The translations under genes were made by a program, and so were the position numbers. A stretch of DNA of 64,000 bases. Origin: Leishmania mexicana MHOM/GT/2001/U1103. Lineage: Eukaryota > Euglenozoa > Kinetoplastea > Trypanosomatida > Trypanosomatidae. How positions within the stretch are numbered: the stretch's first letter is position 1; each line of letters begins with the position of its first letter. The DNA lies in assembly GCF_000234665.1 (NCBI RefSeq), contig NC_018312.1, forward strand, positions 318,516 to 382,515. The letters are read 5' to 3'. Below, piece after piece: positions 50,172-58,259 of this stretch. The notes under the pieces were generated by a model. That model made no database searches, was not told the origin of the DNA, and saw nothing but the letters and a program-made list of their open reading frames with translations.

Positions 50172-51072
50172 TGTGCCCGCGGTCGCAGGACGGATGGGCA
50201 GTGGTGGCCACCGCTGCGCCTTTCCGTCACCCCTGCAAGCTACCGCCAACACTGACGTAAACGAGGAGACGCCGTTCGTTTTGTGGTTTCCCGCTTTCGC
50301 TCTCCTTTTTTGTTAGAGTTTACTGTACTTCGCGTTGCCCGGAGATGTGTGTGTGTGCGTGTTTGGTCGCTCCGTGCAGGCGTGCCCCTGACGGTGAAGC
50401 GCTCAAAAGCAAGCATCGAAGCAAGCGGCTGGGGAGGGAGGGGAGGGGCGGGGAAGAGTGCTAGCAATACAGGCATACCGCGTGCTCACGTGCCCGTTGC
50501 TCCTCTTTCACTTTCCTTTGTTCTGACGTCGACGCCGATCTTGTTCTTGTCCCTCCCCCAACCCCGACCGAGAGCAGATCCATCCACACCACATCAGCAA
50601 TACCCCACCCTCGAGTTCTGCACGCTGCAGGAGGGTCGGAAAGCAGTGCTTTGAGATGCCCATCCTTTTCCCCCTCTCGTCCCTCGTCTGGTATTGCGAG
50701 GCTTGCTCTTCCCCCACCCTCCCCTCGTACTCCCCTCTCCTACTGGTCCTTGCTCCCTCGCAGGTCCAGCAGCGCCTCGTTGTTAGCAGTGTGCGTGCAC
50801 GTTTGCTTGTGTGTGTGTGTGTGCCTGCCGTGCCGTCCTGGCGCCAACTACACCCGAGCACACAAACAAAAGAACGTACCGCACGATAGACGCGACATAA
50901 GCATAGAGAGGGGCTTTTTCCCCCTTCATACTCGCCCACACGCCCACAAAATCAGCTGAGCGCGTTTGTTTGTGTTGTTGCCGCTCCGTCTCTCTCCTTG
51001 CCGCAGTGGCTGTATCGTCTTTTCCTCTCGGGCTCGTGTGTGTGTGTGTGTGTGTGCGTGCGCGCCATATCC
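50172..51072. other. Intergenic region (0.9 kb)
   Basis: TG runs (50348-50358, 50808-50823, 51039-51057) and C/T tracts (about 50500-50560 and 50710-50745) dominate. There is no coding sequence. Confidence 0.55.
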
Positions 51073-52071
51073 ATGATGGAGTACGCTGATGCGTACGTTG
51101 GTGGTGGTGGTCGCCTCCGACCTGGCGCGCAGGGATCTACCACGGCAACCGGTGCTACTCGACTATACCATGAGCAGCGCACCGCTGCACCGGTGACTAG
51201 CGCGCTTGGTCAAGAGCTGGATCGCCTTGTTGGTGGCACGCTCGCGGCGCAGGAGTACCGTGACCGACTGGAGGCGCTCACACGCAGTGTGCAGGCGAGC
51301 GACGAGAAGGTACTGAACCTGACGCGCCTGGTGAAGCTGTCACAGAGCATTCAAGAGGAGAAGGAAGCGGACTTGCGGCGCCAGAACGACGAGCTGCGTG
51401 CGCGGCTCAAGCGACAGGAGCAGCTGACGGCCCAACTGCAGCGGCAGCTGGAGGGTATGCAGGGTGCTGTGGATGCACAAGCGTTGCACCATGTTGTGGA
51501 GGGCCTTGAGGGACAAATGAGTGCGTGCCGAGGAAAGCAAGAGGAGCAATGGGTAGCGGTGCAACAACGCATCGGGGAGCTGGAAGAGCGCCTGCAGCGG
51601 GCTAGCACCTGCACGGCGGAGCGCTGCGAGCAGCGGTTGATGCAGCTGGACGAACGCCTGCAGCAAGTCACGCAGTCCACTGCAGACGCTACGAATCAGT
51701 GGGCAAAGCGCAACTTTGTCCGCTTCAAGGAGCAGGTCGACTCGCTTCGTGCTGATCTGGACGACGTTCGCGGCGGGCAGAAGGAGCTGAAATCGACTGT
51801 GCAGAGCGCCAGCTGCCGTGCCGAAGTCGAGTACAAGAAGGTGCTCCTCCTTCTCCAACAAAAGACGAAGGAGGCCGATGCGCTGACGTCGCTGGTGGAG
51901 AAGGAGCTGCAGCACCTGCAAAAGGTGGCGCACCGGCACCAGATTCTAGCATCCAAGGACATCACGCCAGCCTTCGAGTTTGACGAGAAGCCGTATGATG
52001 CGCTCAAATTTGCGGCGGGTGAAGACAAACGCCGTGGTGCAGAGGCTGCAGCAGAGCGCAGGCGGAAGTGA
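51073..52071 (+). CDS. Coiled-coil protein
   Basis: The 332-residue product is almost entirely coiled coil from about residue 45 to 295. Heptads such as LRRQNDELRARLKRQEQLTA, IGELEERLQR and DALTSLVEKELQHLQKV show this. A Gly-rich head (VGGGGRLRPG) precedes it and a basic tail (AERRRK) ends it. Two adjacent ATGs (51073, 51076) open the frame. The conserved-looking ITPAFEFDEKPYDALKF motif near the C-terminus may define its family, but I cannot name it. A cytoskeletal or flagellar role is plausible from composition only. Confidence 0.72.
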   Translation: MMEYADAYVGGGGRLRPGAQGSTTATGATRLYHEQRTAAPVTSALGQELDRLVGGTLAAQEYRDRLEALTRSVQASDEKVLNLTRLVKLSQSIQEEKEADLRRQNDELRARLKRQEQLTAQLQRQLEGMQGAVDAQALHHVVEGLEGQMSACRGKQEEQWVAVQQRIGELEERLQRASTCTAERCEQRLMQLDERLQQVTQSTADATNQWAKRNFVRFKEQVDSLRADLDDVRGGQKELKSTVQSASCRAEVEYKKVLLLLQQKTKEADALTSLVEKELQHLQKVAHRHQILASKDITPAFEFDEKPYDALKFAAGEDKRRGAEAAAERRRK

Positions 52072-52375
52072 CGCGAGCGGTTGCGTGCTCCGATTTGTAG
52101 ATTGGTTTTGATTGCTTTGCACGCCTAGATACGAGAGAGGGCGAGTTCTCTTCCAAAGAAAAAAAAAACAGTCGCCTTCATCACTGTCACTTGACGCACG
52201 CGCATGCAAGCCATCAGCGCGGTGCCGCCTAGACGACTGTCGTGCGTAGCACTGCACTCACACACCTGAGTGCGGAACGACGTGACGCAGGTGCGCCATG
52301 CAACCACGTAAAACTCCTGCGACTGCGCCTTCTCTCTTCACCTCCCCCCCCCGCGCGCCATCACGCACGCGGCAT
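52072..52375. other. Spacer before the Pol III island
   Basis: It has an A-run (52159-52167) and a C-run (52345-52351) but no coding region. It presumably holds the 3' UTR of the coiled-coil gene. Confidence 0.5.
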
Positions 52376-52657
52376 TCCCGACAGCCCTTTCGCCCGAAAA
52401 AGATTCGTGAGGGGGCAAGGGCCGACTGCGGCGACGGCCATGAGGGCGGCACCGCGTCGAAACGCGGCCGGCCGGTTGCCGCCCTGGGCGTCGGCGTGCG
52501 TGAGGGGGCCGGTAGGGCCAATCCTCTTCCCCCGCCAAACCCGGGCAGCCGCCCCGGCCATGTGTGCCGGAGAATTCTTGGATTCAGAAGTAACCGTCCT
52601 CCTGAGCGGCCCAGGCCCGATGAAACGTATCCTATGATAGCAGCACTCAACCATAGG
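52376..52657. ncRNA. GC-rich, strongly self-complementary segment; candidate structured RNA
   Basis: Nested inverted repeats can be read directly. CCGCGT (52452-52457) pairs with ACGCGG (52462-52467) around a CGAA loop. AGGGCGGCA (52443-52451) pairs with TGCCGCCCT (52477-52485). GCCGAC (52421-52426) pairs with GTCGGC (52490-52495). Additional stems are CCGGC/GCCGG around 52554-52571 and CCTATG (52631-52636) with CATAGG (52652-52657). It ends about 60 bases upstream of tRNA-Ser. Trypanosomatid small-RNA genes (7SL, U-snRNAs) often lie close to tRNA genes and use their internal promoter boxes. I cannot match it to 7SL, U2, U3, U4 or U6 from memory, and the strand is unknown. Confidence 0.35.
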
Positions 52658-52718
52658 AGCTCTGACGGACCCTTTTCCCCTCCACTCGACCTCAGATTTT
52701 GACCTTTCCCACGTCGTG

Positions 52719-52799
52719 GTCACCATACCCAAGTGGTTACGGGGGTTGACTCGAAATCAACTGCGATCTCGCGCGCAGGTTCGAATCCTGCTGGTGACG
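52719..52799 (+). tRNA. tRNA-Ser (anticodon CGA)
   Basis: The acceptor arms GTCACCA (52719-52725) and TGGTGAC (52792-52798) pair perfectly, with discriminator G as expected for serine. The anticodon loop CTCGAAA carries CGA, decoding UCG. A long variable arm makes it a type II tRNA. The B box GGTTCGAATCC is at 52778-52788. A run of seven Ts follows directly. Confidence 0.95.
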
Positions 52800-52800
52800 G

Positions 52801-52807
52801 TTTTTTT
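52801..52807 (+). terminator. Pol III terminator of tRNA-Ser
   Basis: Seven consecutive Ts begin two bases after the discriminator base, the standard RNA polymerase III stop signal. Confidence 0.85.
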
Positions 52808-52854
52808 CCAGACCCTCTCGTGATCGAGCCGAGGAAAACGCGGAGCTCAGTAAG

Positions 52855-52936
52855 GGCAGGATGGCCGAGTGGTCTAAGGCGGGAGACTCAAGTTCTCTTC
52901 TATTCGTAGGCGCGGGTTCGAACCCCGCTCCTGTCA
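52855..52936 (+). tRNA. tRNA-Leu (anticodon CAA)
   Basis: The acceptor arms GGCAGGA (52855-52861) and TCCTGTC (52929-52935) pair, with one G-U, and discriminator A follows. The D-arm TGGCCGAGTGGTCTAAGGC is typical of leucine. The anticodon loop CTCAAGT gives CAA, decoding UUG, and there is a type II variable arm. The B box GGTTCGAACCC is at 52915-52925. Confidence 0.95.
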
Positions 52937-52938
52937 AC

Positions 52939-52942
52939 TTTT
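52939..52942 (+). terminator. Pol III terminator of tRNA-Leu
   Basis: Four Ts lie two bases after the discriminator base, a minimal Pol III termination signal. Confidence 0.7.
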
Positions 52943-54080
52943 CCCCCGACAAGGAACCCGAGACACATTTACAGAGGAGCTTTTCGCCGATTCGACTGTC
53001 ACAGCTGCGGCTGGAACGGCTTCCCTCACCCTTCACCCCGACAGACGGGCTCTCCAGTATGCCTTTCTTTTCTGTCACTCACCCACCCGATGAGCGACAG
53101 CTATCGAGTCTATGGCTGCCCAATTTTTCTTACCACCCCACGAAACCGACCGCAGTACCCGGCCTGCCCATTCACGCCGGCCAGCGCCCGGAGCGCTTTT
53201 ATTCGACACATCGATTCCGTCACACATGAGTTACACCCAACCCTACCCAGCCCCCCTGCCCCGCCACTGGCCCCAGACACACGCGTTACCGCAAGACACC
53301 GACCCCAATCCTCGGAGCACGCCCCCGCCCCAAACCCCCCCACCCATCCCGCAGCCGTTTCCATCATTCCCACCAACACCTGGCGCATCCCCCTTCGGAT
53401 GGTACTCAGGTTCATTCACCAGCAGCCAGTGAAGGTCAGGTAAGATCCCTTCAAGCCACGCAGGCACTCCTGCCCATTAAACGAATGGAGCAAACGTGCG
53501 CACAGTCCGCGCGCCGGGCTGACGTCTCACTATCCAGGACCTGACCACAGATATCTGTAGCGATGCTTTGCTCTGACCACCTCTACGTTATAGATGCTTG
53601 GCTCTGTCATCACCAGAGTTGAGTTCAGCCTTAGAAGTAATAGGGGCGTCGCTTGGCCTCCTCGAACAGCGCACACTGGATCCCGGCACCGCGCATATTT
53701 CAGGGCAACTTAACAAAAATAACGAAAAGAATAGATCTCTGGTGGTCAGCAGAAGACGGACAGCTGGGCAAAAGTAATCCTATCATCTGCTGCATTATGG
53801 GCTCCAGCATCCACTCTTCTCACCACATCTGCCACGCCGCAAGAAACAACTGTCGTGAGGAATGAAGGACTCTACTTCACCAGCGATTTCTCCATTGCAC
53901 TTAGAGATCCTCACTTAGTGCTCTTGTTTTTTTTTCTTGCCAATCCCCCCAACCAGGATCCGTCTTTCCTCCTCGCTTTTGCAGCTGTCAAGGTCGCTTT
54001 GTCGAGCAGCATCCTCAGCGCCTCCCCAACGAAAAACATCATTTAAAGAAAAAAAGGAAGCGCTCAGACACCACACCACG
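52943..54080. other. Spacer right of the tRNA pair
   Basis: The left half is strikingly C-rich on the + strand; the right half holds a decayed retroposon and then AT-richer sequence with a T-run (53929-53937). No further tRNA B box (GGTTCGANNCC) was found on either strand. No coding region is supported. Confidence 0.5.
53555..53710 (-). mobile_element. Degenerate SIDER-like remnant (antisense)
   Basis: Read on the minus strand, this stretch keeps the order of the intact copies. It has the GGATCCAGTG(T) box, a GGC/AAGC block, then CTCTGGTGATGACAGAGCCA corresponding to the CTCTGGTGGTGACAGGGTCA core, with many changes elsewhere. It marks an old insertion next to the Pol III island. Confidence 0.45.
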
Positions 54081-55607
54081 ATGAAGCGCACTATCTTTGC
54101 ATGGACGAGGAAATTCGATGTTTGCGTGCTAGGCGGTGGTCCAGCCGGCATTGCCGCGGCCGTCCGCGCGCACGAGCTGGGGAAAAAGGCCTGCATCATT
54201 GAAGAGTCCCGTATCGGCGGTGCTGACTTTTGGAATGGCGCGCTCCAGTCCAAGACATTGTGGGAAATGGCGAAATTCGCGCGATACACAAAGGGCAACA
54301 CGTCTCACCGTTTCATGAAGCCTATAGGCGAACTTCCAAAGATAAAACACAGCAATCTCATCAAGGCCATCACGAACGCCGCCGAAACGCGTGAAGCTCA
54401 GACGCTGGAGGTTCTCTCCAACGCCAAAATTGAGGTACTTTTCGGATTCGGTTCTTTTAAGACGCCGAACTCGGTAGCTGTCGCCAAGAAAGACGGCACG
54501 GAAGAAACTGTCGAGGCGGATTACTTTCTGATTGCCACCGGTGCCAACCCACGGCCTCACCCAACTGCCGTCGCCGACGGAAAGGTTGTCTTCACTTCCG
54601 ATGATATCATGATGCAACCGCTTCCCAAGAGTGTTGTTATTATCGGCGCGGGTGTCATCGGATGCGAGTTCGCATCTATTTTCGCCAATTTCGGAGTAAC
54701 GCAAGTGAGTATTATTGAAAAAAGTGGCCGTATTTTGCCTATGGAGGACGAAGATATCGCACTTTTTGTACAAAGACTTCTTGAGCAAAAAGGTGTTTGT
54801 TTCCACCATCACTCCGCCATGGAGAGCAGTAGCATCAGTGATGGAAAGTTCCACTACACTCTTAGAGATGTTCGTGACAACTCTCTTCACCAACATGTCA
54901 CGGATAGCGCTCTCGTTTCCATCGGACGTGTACCAGCAATTTCAAAGCTGAATTTAGAGGCGATCGGCGTCACGGTGAAAAATAGCTGCATCGACCGAGA
55001 CGAATTCCTTCGCATCGAACCACACAAACACATTTATGCCTGCGGAGATACTTGCACGCGTGCTGCTCTCGTCAACGTCGCTGAACTGGAAGGGCGTGCG
55101 TGCATCGACCATATGTACACACCATATCCCGAGGAGCAATTGAAGCTCAAGCTGGACAATCTCTCCACCATCATGTTCCTTGATCAAGAAGTGGCAGCTG
55201 TCGGTCTAAATGAGCAACAGTGTCAAAAGATGTCAATCAGCTACAAGATGGCACGATACAGCTACGAATACGTAGGGCGTGCGTTAGCCATGGGTAACAC
55301 GAGAGGCTTTATCAAACTAGTTGTGACCAACGACAACAAGATGCAAGTCCTCGGTGTGCGCGCAGTGGGTCCCCATGCCAGCAGTATTATTGAGCTCGCG
55401 TCGCTGGCCATCCACAACCGTGACTCGGCATACGACTTGCGCAATCTTCACGCCGTCTACCCCGCTATCACTCAGGGATTCCAAGAGTGTCTTAACATGC
55501 TTTTAGGCTCCTCGATTTTGAAACCTGACGTCTTCCCGCAACTTGTTGTGCGGGAATGGAATCCTCCTCATTTCGAGCACGGGCGCGCATACGCGCACAA
55601 AAAATGA
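54081..55607 (+). CDS. Lipoamide dehydrogenase-like flavoprotein lacking the redox disulfide
   Basis: The 508-residue protein has the fold signatures of pyridine-nucleotide-disulfide oxidoreductases. The FAD-binding GGGPAGIAAA lies at the start, the NAD(P)-binding GAGVIGCEFASI in the middle, and the second FAD motif IYACGD after it. The redox-active Cys-x4-Cys is gone: IGGADFWNGALQSK has Asp49 and Ala54 where the cysteines belong. The C-terminal His-Pro...Glu is replaced by Tyr460 and Gln465 in HAVYPAITQ. It therefore cannot run dihydrolipoamide or glutathione chemistry. It could still pass electrons between FAD and pyridine nucleotides, like the soluble transhydrogenase branch, or be structural. 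MKRTIFAWTRK is a plausible mitochondrial presequence. Codon usage is AT-richer than in most neighbours. Confidence 0.85.
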   Translation: MKRTIFAWTRKFDVCVLGGGPAGIAAAVRAHELGKKACIIEESRIGGADFWNGALQSKTLWEMAKFARYTKGNTSHRFMKPIGELPKIKHSNLIKAITNAAETREAQTLEVLSNAKIEVLFGFGSFKTPNSVAVAKKDGTEETVEADYFLIATGANPRPHPTAVADGKVVFTSDDIMMQPLPKSVVIIGAGVIGCEFASIFANFGVTQVSIIEKSGRILPMEDEDIALFVQRLLEQKGVCFHHHSAMESSSISDGKFHYTLRDVRDNSLHQHVTDSALVSIGRVPAISKLNLEAIGVTVKNSCIDRDEFLRIEPHKHIYACGDTCTRAALVNVAELEGRACIDHMYTPYPEEQLKLKLDNLSTIMFLDQEVAAVGLNEQQCQKMSISYKMARYSYEYVGRALAMGNTRGFIKLVVTNDNKMQVLGVRAVGPHASSIIELASLAIHNRDSAYDLRNLHAVYPAITQGFQECLNMLLGSSILKPDVFPQLVVREWNPPHFEHGRAYAHKK

Positions 55608-56138
55608 AACCCATTTTGTGCTATGCATGCATAAGATTTTCTTTTGTTGTTGCACAGCCGCTTCCAGAATTACGCGCTTGTGTTCGTTCCTACTGTTCTA
55701 TGATGAACAACATAAATAGCTCCTGTCATATCCGACAGTTGGAAAAAAGAAATTTACGCAGCTGGAGATCAAAAGGTGTTTATATTTCGGCCTTTCGCAT
55801 AGAGTCATATGAGATGTACACTGAAAAGTCGAAGCACGTACTCCTTCATCTTTCGAAAAGAAAAAAACGAGGTATGGAACACACTTTTCTTGCACGTGTT
55901 TCGCCCGCCGTTTTTTTTTTCGTGAATATTCACCCAGCTCATTCTTATATATGTATATATTTATATATTTCGCGGTGGAGGGATAAATGGCTTCGATCAA
56001 CCCTTTGTCAATTTCAACTTCTCACCACTATTCGCCCCTGCCTGTTCGTTGCTCTAATTCATTGCTGCAGCTTTAGGGATCTAAAACTGAGCTTTCCCGA
56101 AACTTGAGACGTTTTACGCGCACGCACACGTACATAAA
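55608..56138. other. AT-rich intergenic spacer
   Basis: This is much richer in A and T than other spacers, with a TATATA-type stretch at about 55945-55968 and a T-run at 55911-55919. No gene is visible; a TCACC/C-T stretch near 56020-56045 could serve as acceptor region for the next gene. Confidence 0.55.
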
Positions 56139-57560
56139 ATGACCGACTCTACGCAACAAACGGTTAGCATTTGTGAGGATGACCTCAGTACAGCACTAAA
56201 AATGCCCATTCGCGCGCATGTGCGACTGGTAGGCATCGAGAAGACGCACCCGGACGTCGTGGCCAGAGATCTAGAAACAATCAAACGGTGCCGAACGATG
56301 CAAGAGGCTGTTGAAGCAATTACAGAAATTCGCAGTCGGTGGATCTCTGCAGGTATTTTTCGGAGCGTAAAGTATAATTTTGAACCCACTGCAGATGGAG
56401 AGCGAAACGATATCTGTGTTCGGTTAGACGTTATCGAAGAGAAGCCCAAAAAGAGTATCGGTGTCTTCACAACGGACACCTCCATTCCAGAAATCACGGT
56501 GGCCCTCGAGAACATTTTGGGCGGCCGGTACTCCGTCAAAGGTAACTACATTCCCCCCGCATCCCGAGTTCATTCGATATCGTTTTCTTTTCTCTCCAAT
56601 GTCCCACTCATCGGCCAAAGCGCTGAATATTATATTGGAAGGAAAACGGAAAACAAAACGTACCACCTGGCAAACTCTGAGCGCGTGGAGGAGGTGAGGG
56701 CAACCACCACAAACCGAAAAGGTAAACTAGCGTCTGAGTTTTCTGTCGGATTACAGCGGAGGACCTTATTAACAAAGCACATGAAAAGTATCCCTGTGGA
56801 GGACGCGGTCGATTTTTTGGCGACAGATAAAGGCTACGCTCGGCATCAGTTCACCCTGACAGACGTCGCTCACCACGCCAACCCGTTCCTCTACAATATG
56901 TACCCACTTCCCATTTATGGGAGCCAGATTAGTCTTTGCAACGAATTTGCCGGCGGCCCGATGGGCGGTGATTTCACGTTTCTGAAAAGTGAGTTTCAGG
57001 GATCAAAGTACATCCCACTCGGGCCCTTTTTTAGTCTGCAGTTGAGCGCAAAACTCGCTGGAATTTACCCCTTTTTCGGAAGTCGTATCCCTCTGAATGA
57101 CCGACTATTCCTGTCCAATTGCCACGTTCGCGGGTTCAAGTCAGTCGGGCCCTCTACATTAGATTGGGGAGGCGATGTTAGCCGTTTTGCGGCAACTGGA
57201 GGCAATGCTCTGTGGGCGACGTCACTAAGTCTGAACTTTCCGTTCCTTTTTTTTCCGAACAATGGGATCGCTTCGATGCACCTTTTTGCGAATGCAGGCC
57301 ATGTGCGCATGATTGACTCTCTCGATGCACTTAAAGATGGCTACCGTTGGCTGCGGGACTGTGCATGCTCTGTTGGTGCCGGAATTGTAATTACGCGGAT
57401 ACCCATCTTCGGCGTCGCGCCGAGTGGACGCTTTGAACTGAACATGTCTATTCCTCTTGGTATTGACAAACAGGGTAATATAGTGTACCGCAACGGTCGC
57501 AAGAGTTTGTTTGATCGGTTCCGGTTTGGTTTGGTGTGGTCGTCGAATTTCTCGTTCTAG
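56139..57560 (+). CDS. SAM50: Sam50/Tob55, mitochondrial outer-membrane beta-barrel assembly protein
   Basis: The 473-residue protein is of the Omp85 family. An N-terminal POTRA-like region (about residues 20-110) contains AITEIRSRWISAGIFRSVKY and VRLDVIEEK. From about residue 115 come alternating amphipathic strands, with the conserved RLFLSNCHVRGFKSVGP segment (RGF near residue 331) of the barrel-lumen loop. It ends in an aromatic strand, FRFGLVWSSNFSF, the beta-signal position. Sam50 inserts beta-barrel proteins such as VDAC and the kinetoplastid import pore ATOM into the mitochondrial outer membrane. Length is normal for the family. Codon usage is less GC-biased than elsewhere in the window. 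Confidence 0.9.
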   Translation: MTDSTQQTVSICEDDLSTALKMPIRAHVRLVGIEKTHPDVVARDLETIKRCRTMQEAVEAITEIRSRWISAGIFRSVKYNFEPTADGERNDICVRLDVIEEKPKKSIGVFTTDTSIPEITVALENILGGRYSVKGNYIPPASRVHSISFSFLSNVPLIGQSAEYYIGRKTENKTYHLANSERVEEVRATTTNRKGKLASEFSVGLQRRTLLTKHMKSIPVEDAVDFLATDKGYARHQFTLTDVAHHANPFLYNMYPLPIYGSQISLCNEFAGGPMGGDFTFLKSEFQGSKYIPLGPFFSLQLSAKLAGIYPFFGSRIPLNDRLFLSNCHVRGFKSVGPSTLDWGGDVSRFAATGGNALWATSLSLNFPFLFFPNNGIASMHLFANAGHVRMIDSLDALKDGYRWLRDCACSVGAGIVITRIPIFGVAPSGRFELNMSIPLGIDKQGNIVYRNGRKSLFDRFRFGLVWSSNFSF

Positions 57561-58259
57561 GTAAATAGTCTGTCGTTGAGCTGACGGTATCTCACCTCTT
57601 TACATATCTTTTTCACCTCATTTCGACGCACACAAGAGCCTTCCACTGCTCGTGATTAACAACAACGAAAAAAAAGCGGCTGGTTGTCTTTATGACATCC
57701 TTGAAGCAAACGCCGCAAAGGATGCCGGCTGTGCTGCTGCGACATGTGCCATTCTCTTGGACATGGTGGACAGAGGCACCCCCCAAAAAGGTGACTATGT
57801 GTGCGAGCGAAGTCTTGCCCCTATCAACGTAGAATTTGTGTGTTTCTCTGCGTTTGTCTTCGTGACTCTCGCTTTGATTATTCTTACCATATTTGCGTTC
57901 TGCTCTTCCAACCTCTTCTCTCACCTCAATACAGTAGCGGTACTTCGACTGTTTGACTTTCTCTTGCTGCAGGCGTGTCTTCAGCCCATGAGGGATATGC
58001 CAGCAGACACACCTATGGTCGGTGCTATGAGTTTTTGACGCAACGTGCGCCGAACTAGTGTGACACTGAAGCACAACTGTTATTATTATTACTGCTGCTT
58101 GAACAGACTTTCTTCTCACCTGCTTCTCTTTGACATACATCTCCTTGTGTAGTTGCCTCTCCGCGCTCTCGAAACGGGACTCATATCACGTTGTGCGGCT
58201 CTTATTTCTTTTTTATTTTTGGTGTTCATTTCTCAAGCGAGAATCAGGCTCACTTGTCG
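57561..58259. other. Intergenic spacer (0.7 kb)
   Basis: No reliable gene is seen. A 128-codon frame at 57652-58038 begins without ATG and has a hydrophobic, Cys-rich stretch from C/T-rich DNA. A TTA-repeat (58079-58090) and T-rich tracts (58203-58216) occur before the next gene. Confidence 0.5.

Noticed and set aside
52242..52702. Overlapping + strand frames across the GC-rich segment upstream of tRNA-Ser
   Set aside because: Pro/Arg/Gly-rich translations in all frames and strong self-complementarity fit structured or noncoding DNA better than protein.
52943..53460. Further tRNA genes right of tRNA-Leu
   Set aside because: No B-box (GGTTCGANNCC) on either strand and no cloverleaf could be drawn.
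57652..58038. 128-codon frame with a hydrophobic stretch between Sam50 and the folliculin-like gene
   Set aside because: No ATG at its start; hydrophobic residues come from T-rich DNA; no recognisable domain.
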